Part shown: in pieces, positions 26,162 to 39,730 of the stretch
Layout of the letters: each line of letters starts with the position of its first letter
Numbering within the stretch: the first letter of the stretch is position 1
NCBI GenBank assembly: GCA_903813345.2
Contig: CAIIXF020000011.1
Span: 27,024,166-27,088,165 of the forward strand
Origin: Owenia fusiformis
Lineage: Eukaryota; Annelida; Polychaeta; Sabellida; Oweniidae
Length of the DNA: 64,000 nt
Direction of reading: 5' to 3'
Position numbers and translations under genes: made by a program
The notes under the pieces: generated by a model
The model's input: only the letters and a program-made list of their open reading frames with translations
Databases searched by the model: none
Told to the model about the DNA's origin: nothing

Positions 26162-27016
26162 ATAAAAACGCTATGAATAATATTATGTTAATTTCTGGCG
26201 TTTAATGAGTATGATTTCAAGAGAGAGGTATAGGAATATGCTGACGTCGATGAAAACATTACAACGACGTGTTGTATTCGGATACTAGCCGATGCTGATT
26301 CGGACAAACGAAAATGGTAAGCAAGGGACGTAATTATGCCTGTTACCTCTAAGGCTCTGGGGGTTTCCCTCCTCTTATAGTTATATAGTCGACTGTACGT
26401 CTAGAAAGATTAATGGCTACACTTAGCCACAAAAAGCGTGAACGAAACTCGGCCCATCTTTACATCTTAATAATAATCCATCCGATGATTTTGAAATTAA
26501 AACTAGTATATTTTGTCTATAGATACATCACGCAGGTGAGCAGCTCCAACTTTCGAGACATATCGAGATCACAACTCTCCGCAAAAAACGTTAATTTGAA
26601 TTTTAGAACTACTATACTGGATATTTGGAAATCAAAGATTGTGTCTCATCGTGCTGTTTCTCTTTTGAACTTGTTGCGTTCAAAACAAAACAAATATGCC
26701 TCTCTGATGGTAATGTTAGATAACCTCGTTTTAGCGGTGTTTGTATCAACAGCTGTGAGAAGATGTTTTACAAAGAATTCAATTTAGGTTCAGTTGTATA
26801 GCCAATTCCTTTTTTATTCTCACTCATGTTTTTTTGAAGACACCAATGGGCAATTTTGTTGTGGGCGCGAATGAAGAACGAACTGGCGAACTAGAATTAG
26901 AATTAAATTTGAACGTTAAAGTATGAGACTCAAAATCCTTCATTTTCTGGTCGTAGACTTACAATATATCGGTTTTGGCATGGTATTATTTGTTTCAATA
27001 TATGCCGACAGTTGGA
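26162..27016. other. No gene identified
   Basis: Contains a 124-codon open frame (26413-26787) that shows no domain, no homology to neighbours and no supporting splice structure. Not called. Confidence 0.4.
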
Positions 27017-27180
27017 CCAGTGTGAAAGAAATTATGGTCCCCAAGGGATTATGGCCCCCCTTTTTAAAGGCCCTTACTGGCCCTGATTGTGTATAAGATA
27101 ATAAGGGAAAGAGTTCATCATATAAATCAATGGAGAATAGGACCATAAATTAATAGGACCTCCTACCCTTTTACACCGGC
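27017..27180. repeat. Dispersed ~165-bp MITE-like repeat, copy 1
   Basis: Matches 46726-46897 in the same orientation. Both carry GGGATTATGG(T/C)CCCC, GGCCCTTACTGGCCCT, GTGTATAA...AATAAGG, AAATCAAT(G/A)GAGA(A/G)TAGGACC and CCTACCCTTTTACA. The ends are short inverted repeats (C(C/A)GTGT(A/G)AA and its complement). No ORF. Confidence 0.75.
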
Positions 27181-29437
27181 CGCGAATTCAAAGAAAGTGG
27201 TTGAAACAACATTTTTTATTATTTTTAATAGGTTTTTATTTAATGTTAGCAGCATTACAATCAAAGCAGACATTACGTGCAATTTGACAAGATTTGACAT
27301 AATGGTTGTTCAAAAAGTTGCAGATTATTTCTGCCAAGAGCACCATATGAAATACATTACTTTTAAACCTATACAGTTTGGTCGTACATTTTTACATTTT
27401 TGTATCTTTTATATATACAGAAAAGTGTGTTTAATAGGATTGAATTTTCGTTCATGATTACAGGTTATTGTATTATAGTTCTCATTGTGCAATTTTGTGA
27501 GGGATGCATTTTATTTTAGCGAACTGTTCTCTAAAATATTCCCTTTTATCAAAGTCAACACCCTCTGATATACATTAATCACCAATATTTACATCAATGT
27601 TGTCAGCTCTCATACTATATGCATATTTTTGTTTTTAAATGAGCTTGGAGGTTTAAAAAAGATGACACTGATGAATATGTAAGTAATGACACAGCTCTTC
27701 ATTTTGGTCGTCTGGGAGATAAGAACACATGCTGACACGTTTACTTATTCACTATTAAGTGCAGCTATTAAGCACATTCTCACAAAACAGATGCATAATA
27801 TCTAACCCTCTGTACACACTGATTACACTTTCTATATAGATCAAATACATCTCTGTGGAATGTAGATAGAACAATGAAAAAGCCTTAGAGTCCCAACCCC
27901 CTTTGTTACATTCGCAAAAACGTGATACTCCAATCATCGAAAGCAATGTCACCTACATGGGTACTTTAATCCGTACGAACTGAGCAGGTCAGTGTCGTTC
28001 ATGTTTAAACGAACGAGTTCAACAATTTGAAAAGTTCGATGCAAGTCCACGTGTTAATATGAAATGGGTCAACATTCACACATTCCGTATTAACACGTGG
28101 GTCGAACTAGCATGTACTTGTTTTTTCCTTGAACTATTCACAGAGATGTATTTGGTCATTTGGTGTATGTAGAAAGTACAATCAATTCCCTAGAGCGTGT
28201 TCTATACAGTATTGCCCCTCGAAATTGCTGTGCAACATAATCTTCGTTTCCATAGGATGAGGTCACTATTTTTCATAAAATGGTCTTTTTATCTCGTATT
28301 AGGTATTATGTTGTAATGAAAACAAGCCGACTAATGTGGAAAGGGTATCCCCCGGGGGTATCCACACAATGTGTACATGTGTCGTTTTGTTTAACACATA
28401 ATATACATGATTATCCGGGGATAAAGACATGATGTTGCCATTTTTCATCCTTAAAAGTCAAACTTGCAAGATGCAACAACATGTCGTAACTGTAGCTTTG
28501 TTGCCATGTGTATCTGTGCATTTTCTACAATCGTCTACAATATATCGGGTGCCTCAAAAGTGAGCCAATTAATCCAGGTATGTTGACATAATGTTCTTTT
28601 GACCATTTGAGAATAATTTGTGAAAGATCGTTGATATATTTTGCAGACTTGTTGATTATAACGTTAGCCGGTTCATCCATTGCTGAGCGGCAAACTTGTC
28701 GAACGATGAAATTCCAGTACCTGTGCGGTGCAAAATCGTCCATTCTTGATTCCCTTTGAAAATGTTTCTTGATCTCGACTCGATAAAGAAGAGTAATCAA
28801 AGCTCGTCAAGAATGGACGATCTTGCACAGGTACTCATGCAAGAACCTTTAAGTAATATCAAGGGAACATCTGTACAAAGTTGCAAGATGTTTGGTTCAG
28901 TAGTACTATATCTAGTATTTTGATAAACAATATTTTCATCTTATTTCTATTTTACCCTGTACAAATGTGAACCGACCCGATTTCAAATGGATATTAGACA
29001 CATATAAAGTTCTTACATATAAAAATGACATCTTTTGACTCGTATAAAAACAATGGATACCTCTATTAGAGTTTTCTTCGAAAGGTAAGTGTCACATATC
29101 AGGTGAATAAACAAAGATCTTTGGGTAGGAATCTGCTGTTGAAGGTTTCATAATAATGGTTCCTGACGAACATAAATCCGTGGCGTTTGTAGTATTCCCT
29201 ATCAAAACACAATGGACTGTGAAGTTTGCACATCTGTATAAAGTATCATACAGATCAAAATGAAACAAAACAAAGTTTGTTATTCATTAGCGCTATATGT
29301 TTGCCACCCATCTTTCTTGATGAATTTCAAGCGATTTAATTATTGAGCGTCTATACATGCGATTCAAAGCAAAGTTCAATCGGATAACTTGTGTAGATTA
29401 GGAGTGTCCAGTCTTTCCTGATCTACTTAAATTGTCA
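27181..29437. other. No gene identified; small duplication near 28730-28840
   Basis: A short segment containing CAAGAATGGACGAT(C/T)TTGCAC occurs in opposite orientations near 28725-28755 and 28806-28836. The 91-codon minus-strand frame overlapping it (28800-28525) has no recognised motif. Nothing else could be supported. Confidence 0.4.
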
Positions 29438-29439
29438 TA

Positions 29440-30446
29440 CAGGGTGTTCACTAAGTAATGACACTAAGTCTCCCATTTTGAAATTGAAAACTTTTAAAAA
29501 TGATGACCTCAAAAACAATGTAATAATGGTTGCCATAGCAACTTGATGACAGGTGCGTTGACACAGACATCAATTTTACTCAATTTTGATGAAATGATGT
29601 ATAATATGATGGGGATTTACATGATTTTGAGCTATTCATTCTCCATTAAATTTATGCCAGTTGGTTATTTAAAATATGTCCTGTTTGGTTACATTCAAAG
29701 CATGGTTCATTCATAGTATGACATCATAATAGTCTCAGATAAGAAGATCTTCGGGATGTCTGTGATCACCACACCACTTAGTTGGAAAGTCTACCTGCAA
29801 AGTTGAAAACATCATAAGAAAACAGACTTTGTGGAAATGGAAAACTTGCTGCACCAAGCAACGGTCCGTCAAAGTAGTCCATAGTGGTTGGACAGAATGC
29901 AGAGTAGTCTAGGATTTAAAAATGTAGACCTCGATCATTATTCACCAAATAAAATTGAACTACATTTCCATGGTATTGAACTCAGTCTACTGAACTCCTA
30001 AAGAGTCAACAGTTTCATTCTGATGAGTAATTGCTGGGGCAGCCAGATTGAAATAAAATTAAATAATTCGAGTGGCCAAACTTAATGTTTTCCAAGAATG
30101 GGTGGCTAAGCAACAAAATACATTGAAGCAGAAACAAATTACTCTGAAGTGAATGTCATTTCCAGTGGGCATGGACCTAGAGTGCTGGATATAAATATTG
30201 TCATTTGTCATATCATTTGCAGAAGTGGTATGCTCAGAATTAAATGTAACGTAATATGTGTTGTGTCAAGGACTATGTTACAAAATCGAAATGTATATGA
30301 TACAATTAACTATATTTATTCTTGAGAAATAAAATTTGATACGTGCACTCATTATTACATGCCCGATAAAATGTGTAAAATCTAGAAAGATTGGCCAAAA
30401 ACTGTAGAAATGGGAGACCTAGTGTCATTACTTAGTGAATCTATAT
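29440..30446. mobile_element. Mariner-like element remnant, ~1.0 kb
   Basis: The left end follows TA and reads CAGGGTGTTCACTAAGTAATG, then ACACTAAGTCTCCCATTTTG. Near 30402-30440 the complement of this sequence occurs (AATGGGAGACCTAGTGTCAT, then TACTTAGTGAAT), with a degraded outermost end. The interior has no intact transposase frame. An ancient non-autonomous copy is likely. Confidence 0.7.
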
Positions 30447-30523
30447 AAACCCAAATTTGTGTTCTTACAATAACATGCATCGATATCTATATTGTTGCAA
30501 ACTACTAGGAAGGCTGGACCAAA

Positions 30524-31084
30524 TTAGGGTAGTCATAAAAACTGGAAACCCTTACACCGTTTTCCTTATACCATTATCATTTTAAGAAATAACTTTACAC
30601 ATTTGTACATCATTCAATTTCCTACCGGTCTACTATATTTCATGACCATCAGATTGATAGTCACAGTGTTACAGCACTTTAAAGAACATTCCCGGTGGCC
30701 ACTATTGTGGTATAGAGAAACCTGCACATGTCGTCCAAAATGTCCCTACCTATGGGGATGGCAGAGATAGAGTGTATAAGAATGACCTCGGGACAATTGC
30801 AGACCTCAAAAGTGAGATCATCTGTATCACTCAGGCCATACATGCTGAGGAATGCATTTGGGTAATTGACAACTGTGCAGGTTTGCCTACAGCGCGATGA
30901 TGGCTGAACCTACATCATGTTGTTCAATGTGCTGTAAAATCGTGACTATCAGTCTGATGGTCATGAAATATGGCAGGGTAATGGGAAATTGAATGATTTA
31001 CAAATGTATGAAATATCAGGGAGTAATTTCTTAAAATTACAAAGATATGAGAAAAATCAGGGTTTCCATTTTTTGACCACCCTG
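30524..31084. mobile_element. Mariner-like MITE with ~190-bp TIRs
   Basis: The left arm reads AGGGTAGTCATAAAAACTGG. The right arm, read in complement from the TA at 31085, is CAGGGTGGTCAAAAAATGGA. Pairing continues through TTTTAAGAAAT, CATTCAATTTCC, ATTTCATGACCATCAGA and TGATAGTCAC. The core has no ORF. The orphan ends at about 8110 and 21791 carry the same terminal motif. Confidence 0.75.
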
Positions 31085-31297
31085 TACAATAGTCTCAGAT
31101 ATGCACGCATATCTCACGCATAGTCAAGTAAATAATTTTAATTGATTTTACTTCAAACATAAATTATTGTGGACTATAAATTCATTACAAAGAATTGATT
31201 GAAATGCATTTGTGAGACCGTGTATCGATAATTGAAAATGTTAACCCTATAATTATATTTTGGCCTTACAGCATTGCATTCGGGTTAAAAAGTCTTA

Positions 31298-31767
31298 CAC
31301 CCCAGTCACATTTGTCGCACGGCGGCCGTAAGTCGACAGCAGATCAATTAAATCGGTGAATTTCTGCGGCGAGCGTACGAAAACTACGGGCACCTTGCGG
31401 TCTCCGTAGGTCGCATGGAAGGCGTAGAAATTATAACTCGGAGTTATAATATTTTTCATTTCTGCGGTGCCCGTAGAAATCAACTGGCTTAACAAGATTA
31501 GATCATTATTTGTCAATGTTTCACGATCACTTTTCATTTTCATCCTAGCACTATGAATAACATCTATAAAATGTCCTGATGTAAATAAAATGAAAACAGT
31601 ATTATTTATAATTATCAACAGAAACTTAAAATTTACCGTGCGGCTGCCGTGGGAAATGTGACTGCAAAAGTATGAGAGCGCAGAAATTCTACGGCGAGCG
31701 TAGAAAAGCTACTGGCCGCAGAAATGATAGACCGCACGGCGGCCGTGGGAAATGTGATTGGGGTGTT
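31298..31767. mobile_element. GC-rich-ended MITE, ~470 bp
   Basis: The left end ACACCCCAGTCACATTTGTC pairs with the complement of the right end AAATGTGATTGGGGTGT. The subterminal GCACGGCGGCCGT is repeated in inverted order near 31733-31748. Internal repeats TTCT(A/G)CGGCGAGCGTA occur in both halves. The GC-rich ends stand out from the AT-rich surroundings. No coding frame. The superfamily is not assigned. Confidence 0.75.
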
Positions 31768-33550
31768 TATCCCCAAACGCTGGCAATGTTTGCTGTTACA
31801 TAACTTACATGCTTTCACATTCAATAGCGTTTCAGTTCGATTGATTCCGCACTCACTCAATTGCAAGTGATATTATACCACCCTTCGTAAAATTGATGAG
31901 AATAGCCTCAATCATGCAATAATTGACTCAACATAAGAGCGAATTATTCGTTTTTTAAAGCCAGGGTTTCATTTTTATTTCCCAAATCGCAGCAAATTGT
32001 TTCAATCACACACGTCATGTCACGTGACATAAAATTTCTGCTCTGAAATAAAATCAGTTTTGCCGCGAAAACAGACACGTGCTGACTTTATATCCCCGAT
32101 ATCATGATAAAATGAATTTTGGTGTTGAAGGTTAACCATCGTAAAGTGTGGCCACGGCAAGATAGCATAAATATATCTAGATCGAGTAAAATGGTTTGAG
32201 TACAACTTTAAAAATGAACGTATTTTTGAACAATATGAGACTTGTCGTTTTTCTCCTAAATACTCGTACAATGGAAAATAGTGTATCTAAGTGAAGTGTT
32301 ACTATTCTTGGCAAATGGTGTTCGTTGCATCAATGAATTCGTAGACAACACAAAACATTGCACTTTTAACAGTAGCATTACCTTAATTAAACCCAATAGA
32401 GTCTTTGATTTCCATACTTTATATCATCTGGTAGTATAATGATATAGAAAGTGTTCAGATAGTATCTGCTAAATCCCTAGTTCAATTCGATAAAAATAAC
32501 TAAAGCAGTCATTTCAATATCAAGATTCAGCTTCGAAACTGATGAATGATTTCGCGTACTGTACCTTACCGTATTCTCAGAACGTTAATGTTTTTTAATG
32601 AACAGTGTAGATGATTGTCTCCTTTCATAGAACGTGTTTCATTTGTGCACAGATACTGCAACGTGGTTGTTTCATATGCCACTCCATACAGTAACACTTT
32701 CAATAGAGCGGTGCCATTTGAAGAAATTTGCTTTATGTATGGTACACGCCTAACCATCGATAACTTAGAGTGACAAAATATACGACATTGTCACATATTA
32801 TCGATTTGAAGAATAAATTGTGGTGTGATGATTGACGTAATGTAATAATTGATCGATTGGAAAATGTTGATTATATTCATTTTATGAGTTTGGAATTACC
32901 TAAAAAAACTCAAGCACTACTCGAGAATCTATTATTAAAATTAACTAGAAATCATATAATTAAATATCATATTCTACAGATAATTTTTTAAAACCGACAT
33001 CAGAGTTTTTGCTTTAGATCGTTTATATATGACAACATAGGATATAGTCCTTTGTTCGTCTTTTGTAAGTGTTAGTGATTTGGTGATAAAACGTCACATT
33101 CTCCTTCCCTATTCCATCAGAGCGCCATCGGGCGTTTGGTAAGTAAATCGGGGCTCGATATTTATAAGGTAGGTCCTAATTTATCCGAAAAGATGTCTAA
33201 GTCGAGTTGAAAATCTCATCTAATTGGCGGCGGAGTAAGCTTGTTATAGCAAACTAGGTGAGTCTCTCCCGAACACTGGGGTGTGTTGAACTAAGACTAT
33301 ATCAAAGATATTAATCGTTTTGTAAGTGTAACATTTTTTTAAGACACACTGTAGATACAATTGCAAATTTCGCAATAAACGTACACCTTTCAGATAGTAA
33401 ACCCTGCATGCTATATTGTGTCGATAGGCACAATACAACTCATGTGGATTTTTTTCATCGCATCATTGGAAAAATATCAAAATCGCTAATTGATAAAAGT
33501 GAGTTACCGCACCTAAATTACCATTTTTTGCTAAACCCAAACTAAAAGAC
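31768..33550. other. No gene identified
   Basis: AT-rich with short frames only. No repeat relationship to the rest of the window was noticed. Confidence 0.45.
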
Positions 33551-33752
33551 ATACTTTGGTCAGTCAAAAAGTTCTGTTTACTTATCTCTAACTTTGTCAT
33601 TTTGAGGATTTACCCCTTGATATTTCAAGTTCGAGCTCTAAAAGTAGAGTTTTCGTTTCAGATTATGGAGATAAAAAGTCAATAATAAATAAGCGTTAAC
33701 ATGTAATCCAATGGGGGAGTAAGGGTCGCCAAACCTATGGAGGGGTGTGTAG
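33551..33752. repeat. Two partial transposon ends fused back to back
   Basis: 33551-33632 matches the outer ~80 bp of the 1889-3452 mariner TIR (TTTGGTCAGTCAAAAAGTTC, TTTGTCATTTTGAGGATTTA, TTGATATTT). After about 20 bp, 33650-33752 matches the right end of the 10116-10510 MITE (AATCCAATGGGGGAGTAAGG, GCCAAACCTATGGAGGGGTG). Neither element has its other half here. Confidence 0.65.
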
Positions 33753-33979
33753 TATATTACTCTTAGGAGTGGCAGGGACCGTTGACAGATTTTGAACCCA
33801 AAATTTGAAATAATAATTTTGGCGGTTTCAGTAAATTGCTGATGGCATGATCACATTCGATTTGAGAAATCGTATTTATTTAAACCTTGTCATTTAACAT
33901 GTATCTTTATTGGAAAAAGTAGGTAGTTTTCACCCAAAAATATGTCCTCTTGTGCATGAACCTTTGCATGCAGCCTTTT

Positions 33980-34190
33980 TATTACCAATGGGAGTAACAT
34001 TTTATTTTGCTGGAAATATTTTTACTTGCATAACTATTAGATACATAAGGGTGATATGAAAATTGAACCACTAAAACATATAACTATTTAAGTTAAAGCT
34101 AGGGGACCTTTGTACTGTACCCGCCATGCTATCTGACCCAAATGAGCCACCTAGCGGCGAAACTGATAATTACCTACTCGCATCTGAGTC
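33980..34190 (-). repeat. Dispersed repeat R, reverse-oriented partial copy
   Basis: Read in complement from about 34190, this begins GGTAATTATCAGTTTCGCCG and continues CTAGGTGGCTCATTTGGGTC, AGATAGCATGGCGGG and TTTTAGTGGTTCAATTTTCA. It matches the first ~200 bp of the copy at 45580-46000 and, more weakly, 38625-38990. No coding frame. Confidence 0.7.
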
Positions 34191-35849
34191 ATTCTGGTGT
34201 ATACTAGCAAACTAAGAAAGTGGTTCTAGATACTTGTATAACACACAATTACCGAGCCGTGTTCATATTCAGAGAAATCATCTAATTAATTGGTATTTAA
34301 ATAGTAACTCCCATTTGGCATATAACTGCAGCTCTTCATGATGCCATTTATGAAACGATTTGCTTTTTTATTTTGTTAATGAGACATACTGTATTTACAC
34401 ATCGTGGAATGGTGAAAATGTTAATTTCCAAAATGAACACCTGCCACTACCATAAAATAATATCTTTCATGCACAATACTTCATGCATTCATCCTGTAAA
34501 TCCCTTGAGTCATATTTTAGTATATTTGTGTCGGCAGTTCTGTTGGGCAAAATTAACACACTTGACGTGTTATGAATTATCTGTGAATATAGTAAATTGA
34601 TTGCATCGGTGGAACGATATGTTGCGATTGCTGAAATGAAGCTCGTGTTTATCGAAATGTTAGATAAAGCTGGTATAGGTAATAGGTAACAACGATATGC
34701 CCCCTTTTACCGTTGTTAACCAATCTTTCTAAAAAAATTAATTATAATTTGGGATGATTTAGGTAAACTTATTCAGTTTCATGTCCCAAGAATAAAGACA
34801 TATTTTGATTTTGTCATATATGTTCTTTGATAGCGCATCGATCTAATATTATTTTTCAAATGCAGCAGACTGCTGAATTATGAAAGGATTGGTATCGATA
34901 TGGTGAACTAAATTCAACAATGTTTTTCTCTTAAACCAATTAATGTAAACATTCTGTAAAAACATGTTATTTTATGTAATGATGACTGATTGACAACAAT
35001 TTAATGCGAAAATCATTTATATATATTTTATATAACTGTTTTTGTAACCACTTTTTTGTTGTGCAATTGTTTTTTTGTTACTTTCTACCAATTCTTCAGA
35101 ATGAAATAAAAAAGATTTCCGAACCTTGTTGGAACAAAATAGCATATACAACATTTTCTTAGACCTATCAATATAATAGATATAAAAATGAAATTTTGGT
35201 TGATTAAACAAAATGGACTAAAAATTTAAAAAAACAAATAGATAAAAAAAATAAGATAACCCTTTCATTTAATTAACAAGATACAGTGTTCCTATGTCAT
35301 TTTGTTCTAATGAGTTTCGGATAGATGTTTCATTTTTATTCTGAACATATGATACCAAGAACAAAAGAATTGTTTGTTATGTATATATATTTTTCAAATT
35401 ATATTATTTAAAAGATGACCATTACATAGACGATGTGTAAAAATTTCAGAATTTTTTGATGACTGGTCTAAGAGAAACGTGTGTTCAAAAAGTTCACCAT
35501 ATCGATACCAATCCTAAATGATATTAAGTTTTAAAATAATTTGAATTTAAAATCAGATTGAATAAGTACACAAACACGAAAATACGATATCATGGTAAGT
35601 AAAATGGGTCGCAAAACCCATGCTACACAAAACAACGTACCTGATATGTTTCCTTGTCCCTATATGCATATTATTAATAGCTTGTGTCAACGACCTTTGT
35701 ATCTAATAGAATACTTCGTTTTTTCTTTCAGCTTAAGTACAATTCTCAGAATTTATTCATTAACTAAGGTGAAATAAATTGGATGCATAATTAAACTAGA
35801 CTTTGGAAATTGAACAAGTTCAATTTCAGACTCCAGATTTAGACTTTTT

Positions 35850-35945
35850 AAGCTGAGTCATCCATAATAAGCCGAGTCATTCAGAATAAGTCAAGGCATC
35901 CAGAATCAGGCGAGTCACCAATGATAAGCCGAGTCATCCGGAATA
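35850..35945. repeat. Minisatellite, ~20-bp unit, about five copies
   Basis: Variants of AAGCCGAGTCATCCAGAAT occur about five times in a row, with single-base changes between units. Confidence 0.75.
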
Positions 35946-36555
35946 TTCCAGACAAAATACTTTATGACGGCAAAATGCTAACACTATTAGCACACTCTAT
36001 TAGCACACTCTTGGCTACATGTTTACACAATTTCGAAGAACATAATTAAAGTGTAGTGTCAGAATCGCAAAAATAAGGAAAAACTTTGAATTTGACCTAG
36101 ATTTTGACCTAGGCATTTTGGTGTCCAAATTTTTAAGAGGAGAAGGTTTTGAGGTCCCTTTCTTTTATGAGCTTCCATTATATTTAGCTGTACTTAAGTC
36201 TATACCTCGTATTTTACACTTCAAAAAAATCTTTTTTTTCCATTGAATTAACATGGGGCACCAAATTTTGCGATTTTTGAGCTTTCGGACACTGATATCT
36301 CGAAATCAGTTTGAGATTTCAAAAGACTAAATCGACATTACGTTAAGCTACAGGAAGGAACGCAATGAAAAAACCGGATCGAAATTGTTGAAGGACGACC
36401 GAGAAATTGAAAAATTGACAAAGTACTGGATTTTACCTAGTTCTTGACCTTTGACCTAGATAAATAATTGGTCACATACAGGTCTTGGCTCAATGTCTTC
36501 TAGTTATTGAGAAAACGTGTGTAGAAAAATAATAATAAAAAGACCAATAAAAAGA

Positions 36556-36620
36556 AGAAGAAGAAGAAGAAGAAGAAGAAGAAGAACATAAAGAAGAAGA
36601 AGAAGAACAAGAAGAAGAAA
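36556..36620. repeat. (GAA)n microsatellite
   Basis: A run of GAA trinucleotides with a few interruptions, within an A-rich stretch. Confidence 0.95.
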
Positions 36621-37438
36621 TAGAATATTGACAGATTTACATCTGGAGTCTAAAAATCGAGAAGAAAAAACTAATGTTGTATTATGTAATTATATCGGAT
36701 ACTGGGTAGGGTTCCTAATCGTTGTATCATTGACATTGGGCGATGATTTAGGCTAGTTGTAATGAATCGGCATTTTAGTAAATCTACCATAAAAAAACGG
36801 ACAACAACCATATACATATTGCCAATAAACTATCCTCAAAGTCGTTCAGAGTTTGATATCTCATTTACATGATATAGATAGACCCTATGAATGAAACACG
36901 ACATCAAAGGTTGAAATTTGCTATAACCCGATGTTATCAAAAAGACTGAGTGCAGCAATTGCGTGAGATCAGATAAGGTCAGGTTATCCTAACCTTTTGC
37001 AAAACTAGAAACATTTCCGCGAATATTTAATGAACAAACAGTGTAGCACGAATGTACTTCCACTGATAATGCTAATACGAGAGACGAGAATTATTGATAA
37101 CGAGGAAAAAAATTCTACCATAAAATATCAATTGTTGAAAAACAAACACTGAAAACATTTTAGAATGCCTATTCTTAAACATTTGGGAGCTGGGGCTTAT
37201 ATAATATCGTTTACCTGTGTTTAAACACATTTAATGGTGACTTGGTGACTAATTTGTCTATTTTTAACGAAAGTTAAAAAGAAAAAAAATACTAAAAAAC
37301 AAAATAATAGCTAAACCCGAAGAGGCAATAACAAAAAAGGAACACATAATCCCATTCATTTTTGCAATTACAATTAACCAGTTATTACCTAATAATAAGT
37401 AATATTCATTTATACAGTTTAATATCGAGAATCCTTAA

Positions 37439-37889
37439 GGATGCAGTACCAGGTCAGCGTAGAAAAAGTTCCAGACATTAGATTTTGCTCATATTTTTTA
37501 CAATGCATCACTATGATGTTATCATCATCCAAGTGCAATATGAAGAGGATTGACCGTCTGGTAATTACAAAATAAAAAATTATTTTACCTACCCAAAATG
37601 AATCTTTTTACTTTTTTGAGTTTTCAATAGAGCTTGCACCTTTCGAACCCTGGTTTCCGTATCCACTAATTGCGACTCAAGAACACGTTTTCCCATAAAA
37701 GTGAAAGGGATAAAATATGCTTGATAAAATGTTTGCAATTTAATTCTTTTCTGGAAACACCATTATCGAAATAAACTATAATTTTTGAATAAGACTAAAT
37801 GCGAAAATTAGGTTCTTGGGAGCTAGCTTTCTCAAACCGGAAGTCAAACCTGCGCAAACAGACGTGAAAACCGACCCGGTACTGCATCC
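37439..37889. mobile_element. TTAA-flanked MITE, ~450 bp
   Basis: The ends are GGATGCAGTACC and GGTACTGCATCC, each abutting a TTAA tetranucleotide (37435-37438 and 37890-37893). TTAA target duplication is the mark of piggyBac-type insertion. The terminal bases do not match the usual piggyBac start, so the superfamily is only suggested. No ORF. Confidence 0.7.
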
Positions 37890-38624
37890 TTAAAGCGTCT
37901 CAGTTGTGTAATACCACCTTTCCTAATTGTAAACACAATGAGACCATCTCATGTATTATTTACAACTGTATAAGTCATGTTCATTGATGATAGAGAATTT
38001 TCGTTTTACGTAATTGGTTCATTTATAGGATCCCCTATACTTAAATGTGTAGTACGTCATCATATCTTGCGCTCTCTATTCGCAAGACTGTGTTTTTACG
38101 GAGGCCAAAATGCACTCATACGTCACTTCCGCTGAATCGAAAAAGTAGTTTAAAAATGATTGAAGTCCCTACGCAATTTTGATGATGTCGAGTACGTAAA
38201 CTGCTTTGTAGGTTCAGTTGTCATCTTTTGCAATGATAACATTTCATTCCTTCTAGAAATGTGTTTACGAGGGGTTATCAGAAGGGAAATTTGTGTATTA
38301 ATTTTTGGTTCATATTTGTGGATTTCAATGTTTGGCGGAAAAGTTGGACAAGAGGGGGTAGTGTCAAAATTGACCGATTATCTCAAAAAGTTTATTTAAC
38401 CCCTATTGAGACAAGTGTCAAAGTATACCTTAGACATTGTTTTTGATATCTCAGAAATAAAACTCGAAACAATGAATGTTTGCCCTTTTGCCTATGGACT
38501 TAATGACACGTTAATTTGGGATGTTTTGCCGGATACGAATACACTCAAACGGGACACATGCAAGAACACAACTGACATCATCCAATGACTGAGGGAAGAC
38601 TCGATATATTGATAACACAGATGC

Positions 38625-38990
38625 CACAAGGTAGTAACCAGATTCACCACCAAGTGGCTAATTTGGGTCAGATAACAATAGTCCCCTTTAACTTGAACAT
38701 TCATCAGTTCAAGTTGATCAACACAATGTGTCTGAAATACGATCTTTCCGACACAAAAAGTTTGTTTACTTTTTGTGATTCTATAATACGGCTTCTACAG
38801 GAATCTAACCGACCTAGAAGTCACATTTTTAAAGAAAATTAAATTTTCCAAGAGTTGATTTTTTAAACCAGATTTTAGATGCAATTTTACATATAGACTT
38901 CAAATATGGTATCACTTTGACTTATTTTCAAATATCTAATGACGTATATCAATAGTATTTCTACTTATATCTAGTTAGGGTGATAAGGTG
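38625..38990 (+). repeat. Dispersed repeat R, copy upstream of gene A
   Basis: Similar to 45580-46000 in the same orientation. Shared landmarks are TTCACCACCA(A/G)GTGGCT, GGGTCAGATA, CCCTTTAACTT, CTAGAAGTCACATTTT, AGA(C/T)TTCAAATATG, ATCACTTTGACT, TAATGACGTA and TTTCTACTT. A vertebrate-CTCF-like core lies in the first 30 bp. No coding frame. Confidence 0.75.
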
Positions 38991-39128
38991 TGAGAAGGTG
39001 TGGACAATTCAAATGGCAATACTAGAGTATCAGTATCGCAGGCAGTGGTCTTGCATTACGTAAAACGAATGGAGAATTCAGTCTGAAGGGCGATAGACCG
39101 GACAGAATCGAGTCTCAAATTCCCTTAA

Positions 39129-39730
39129 AGGAATATTCCTTGCCAAACCATCTCTCTCTTCATATGGTAGCTATAACCATATATATGCTTGCCATGTTTA
39201 GCAAAACACGCAAAAATGTTTTGATATGGTCAAATTTGATCACTTAGAAATGTGATGCTCAATTCCAGTAAGCTGCCATCTTTTAAAATTTCACACAGGA
39301 AGTGATGTCATCGACTCTCAACTTTGCATATAGCATTAGGTGAGGAGCTATTAAGAATTACAAAACCAGCTAAATATTCTTTTTCAACTTTGTATCTTAT
39401 TTAATCCTTCTGAAAATCTCTTCTTTTATTCTAAGTTGACAAGCCCTGAAAATATTTTTGCACAGAAAGTAATGATCACTTGTCTAGAAGTGATTTTGTG
39501 CTACTTTCCTATACTGTTATAGGCAAGGTTATAGAAGTTGAGAGTTGATGACATCACTTCCTGTAAGAAATCTTAAAAGATGGCAGCTCACTGGAAATAA
39601 GCACTAGATTTTTAAATGATCAAGATTGACCGTATTAAAACATTTTCCCATGTTTTGCTAAATATGGAAACTATATATATGATTATAGCTACCATATCAA
39701 GAGAGAAAGGGTCTGGCAAGGAATATTCCT
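39129..39730. mobile_element. TTAA-flanked foldback MITE, ~600 bp
   Basis: TTAA flanks the element at 39125-39128 and 39731-39734. The arms are about 200 bp each. They begin AGGAATATTCCTTGCCA and include ATGGTAGCTATAA, CATGTTTAGCAAAACA, ATCTTTTAAAATTTC and GTGATGTCATCGACTCTCAA with the matching complement on the right. The central ~190 bp are unpaired. No transposase frame. Confidence 0.8.

Larger units (their letters stand above)
34191..37434. other. No gene identified; two simple-repeat tracts listed separately
   Basis: Apart from the minisatellite at 35850-35945 and the GAA tract at 36556-36620, I see no coding exon or mobile element I can support. Confidence 0.4.

Noticed and set aside
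26413-26787. 124-codon plus-strand frame
   Set aside because: Longest frame in its region, but no domain, no repeat relative and no splice context; expected by chance in 64 kb.
36556-36620. Regular array that might suggest a CRISPR-like repeat
   Set aside because: Simple GAA microsatellite in a eukaryotic genome, with no spacers.
37630-37700. GGTTCGAA-like B-box on the minus strand, possible tRNA
   Set aside because: No matching acceptor stem, D-arm or A-box at the right distance.
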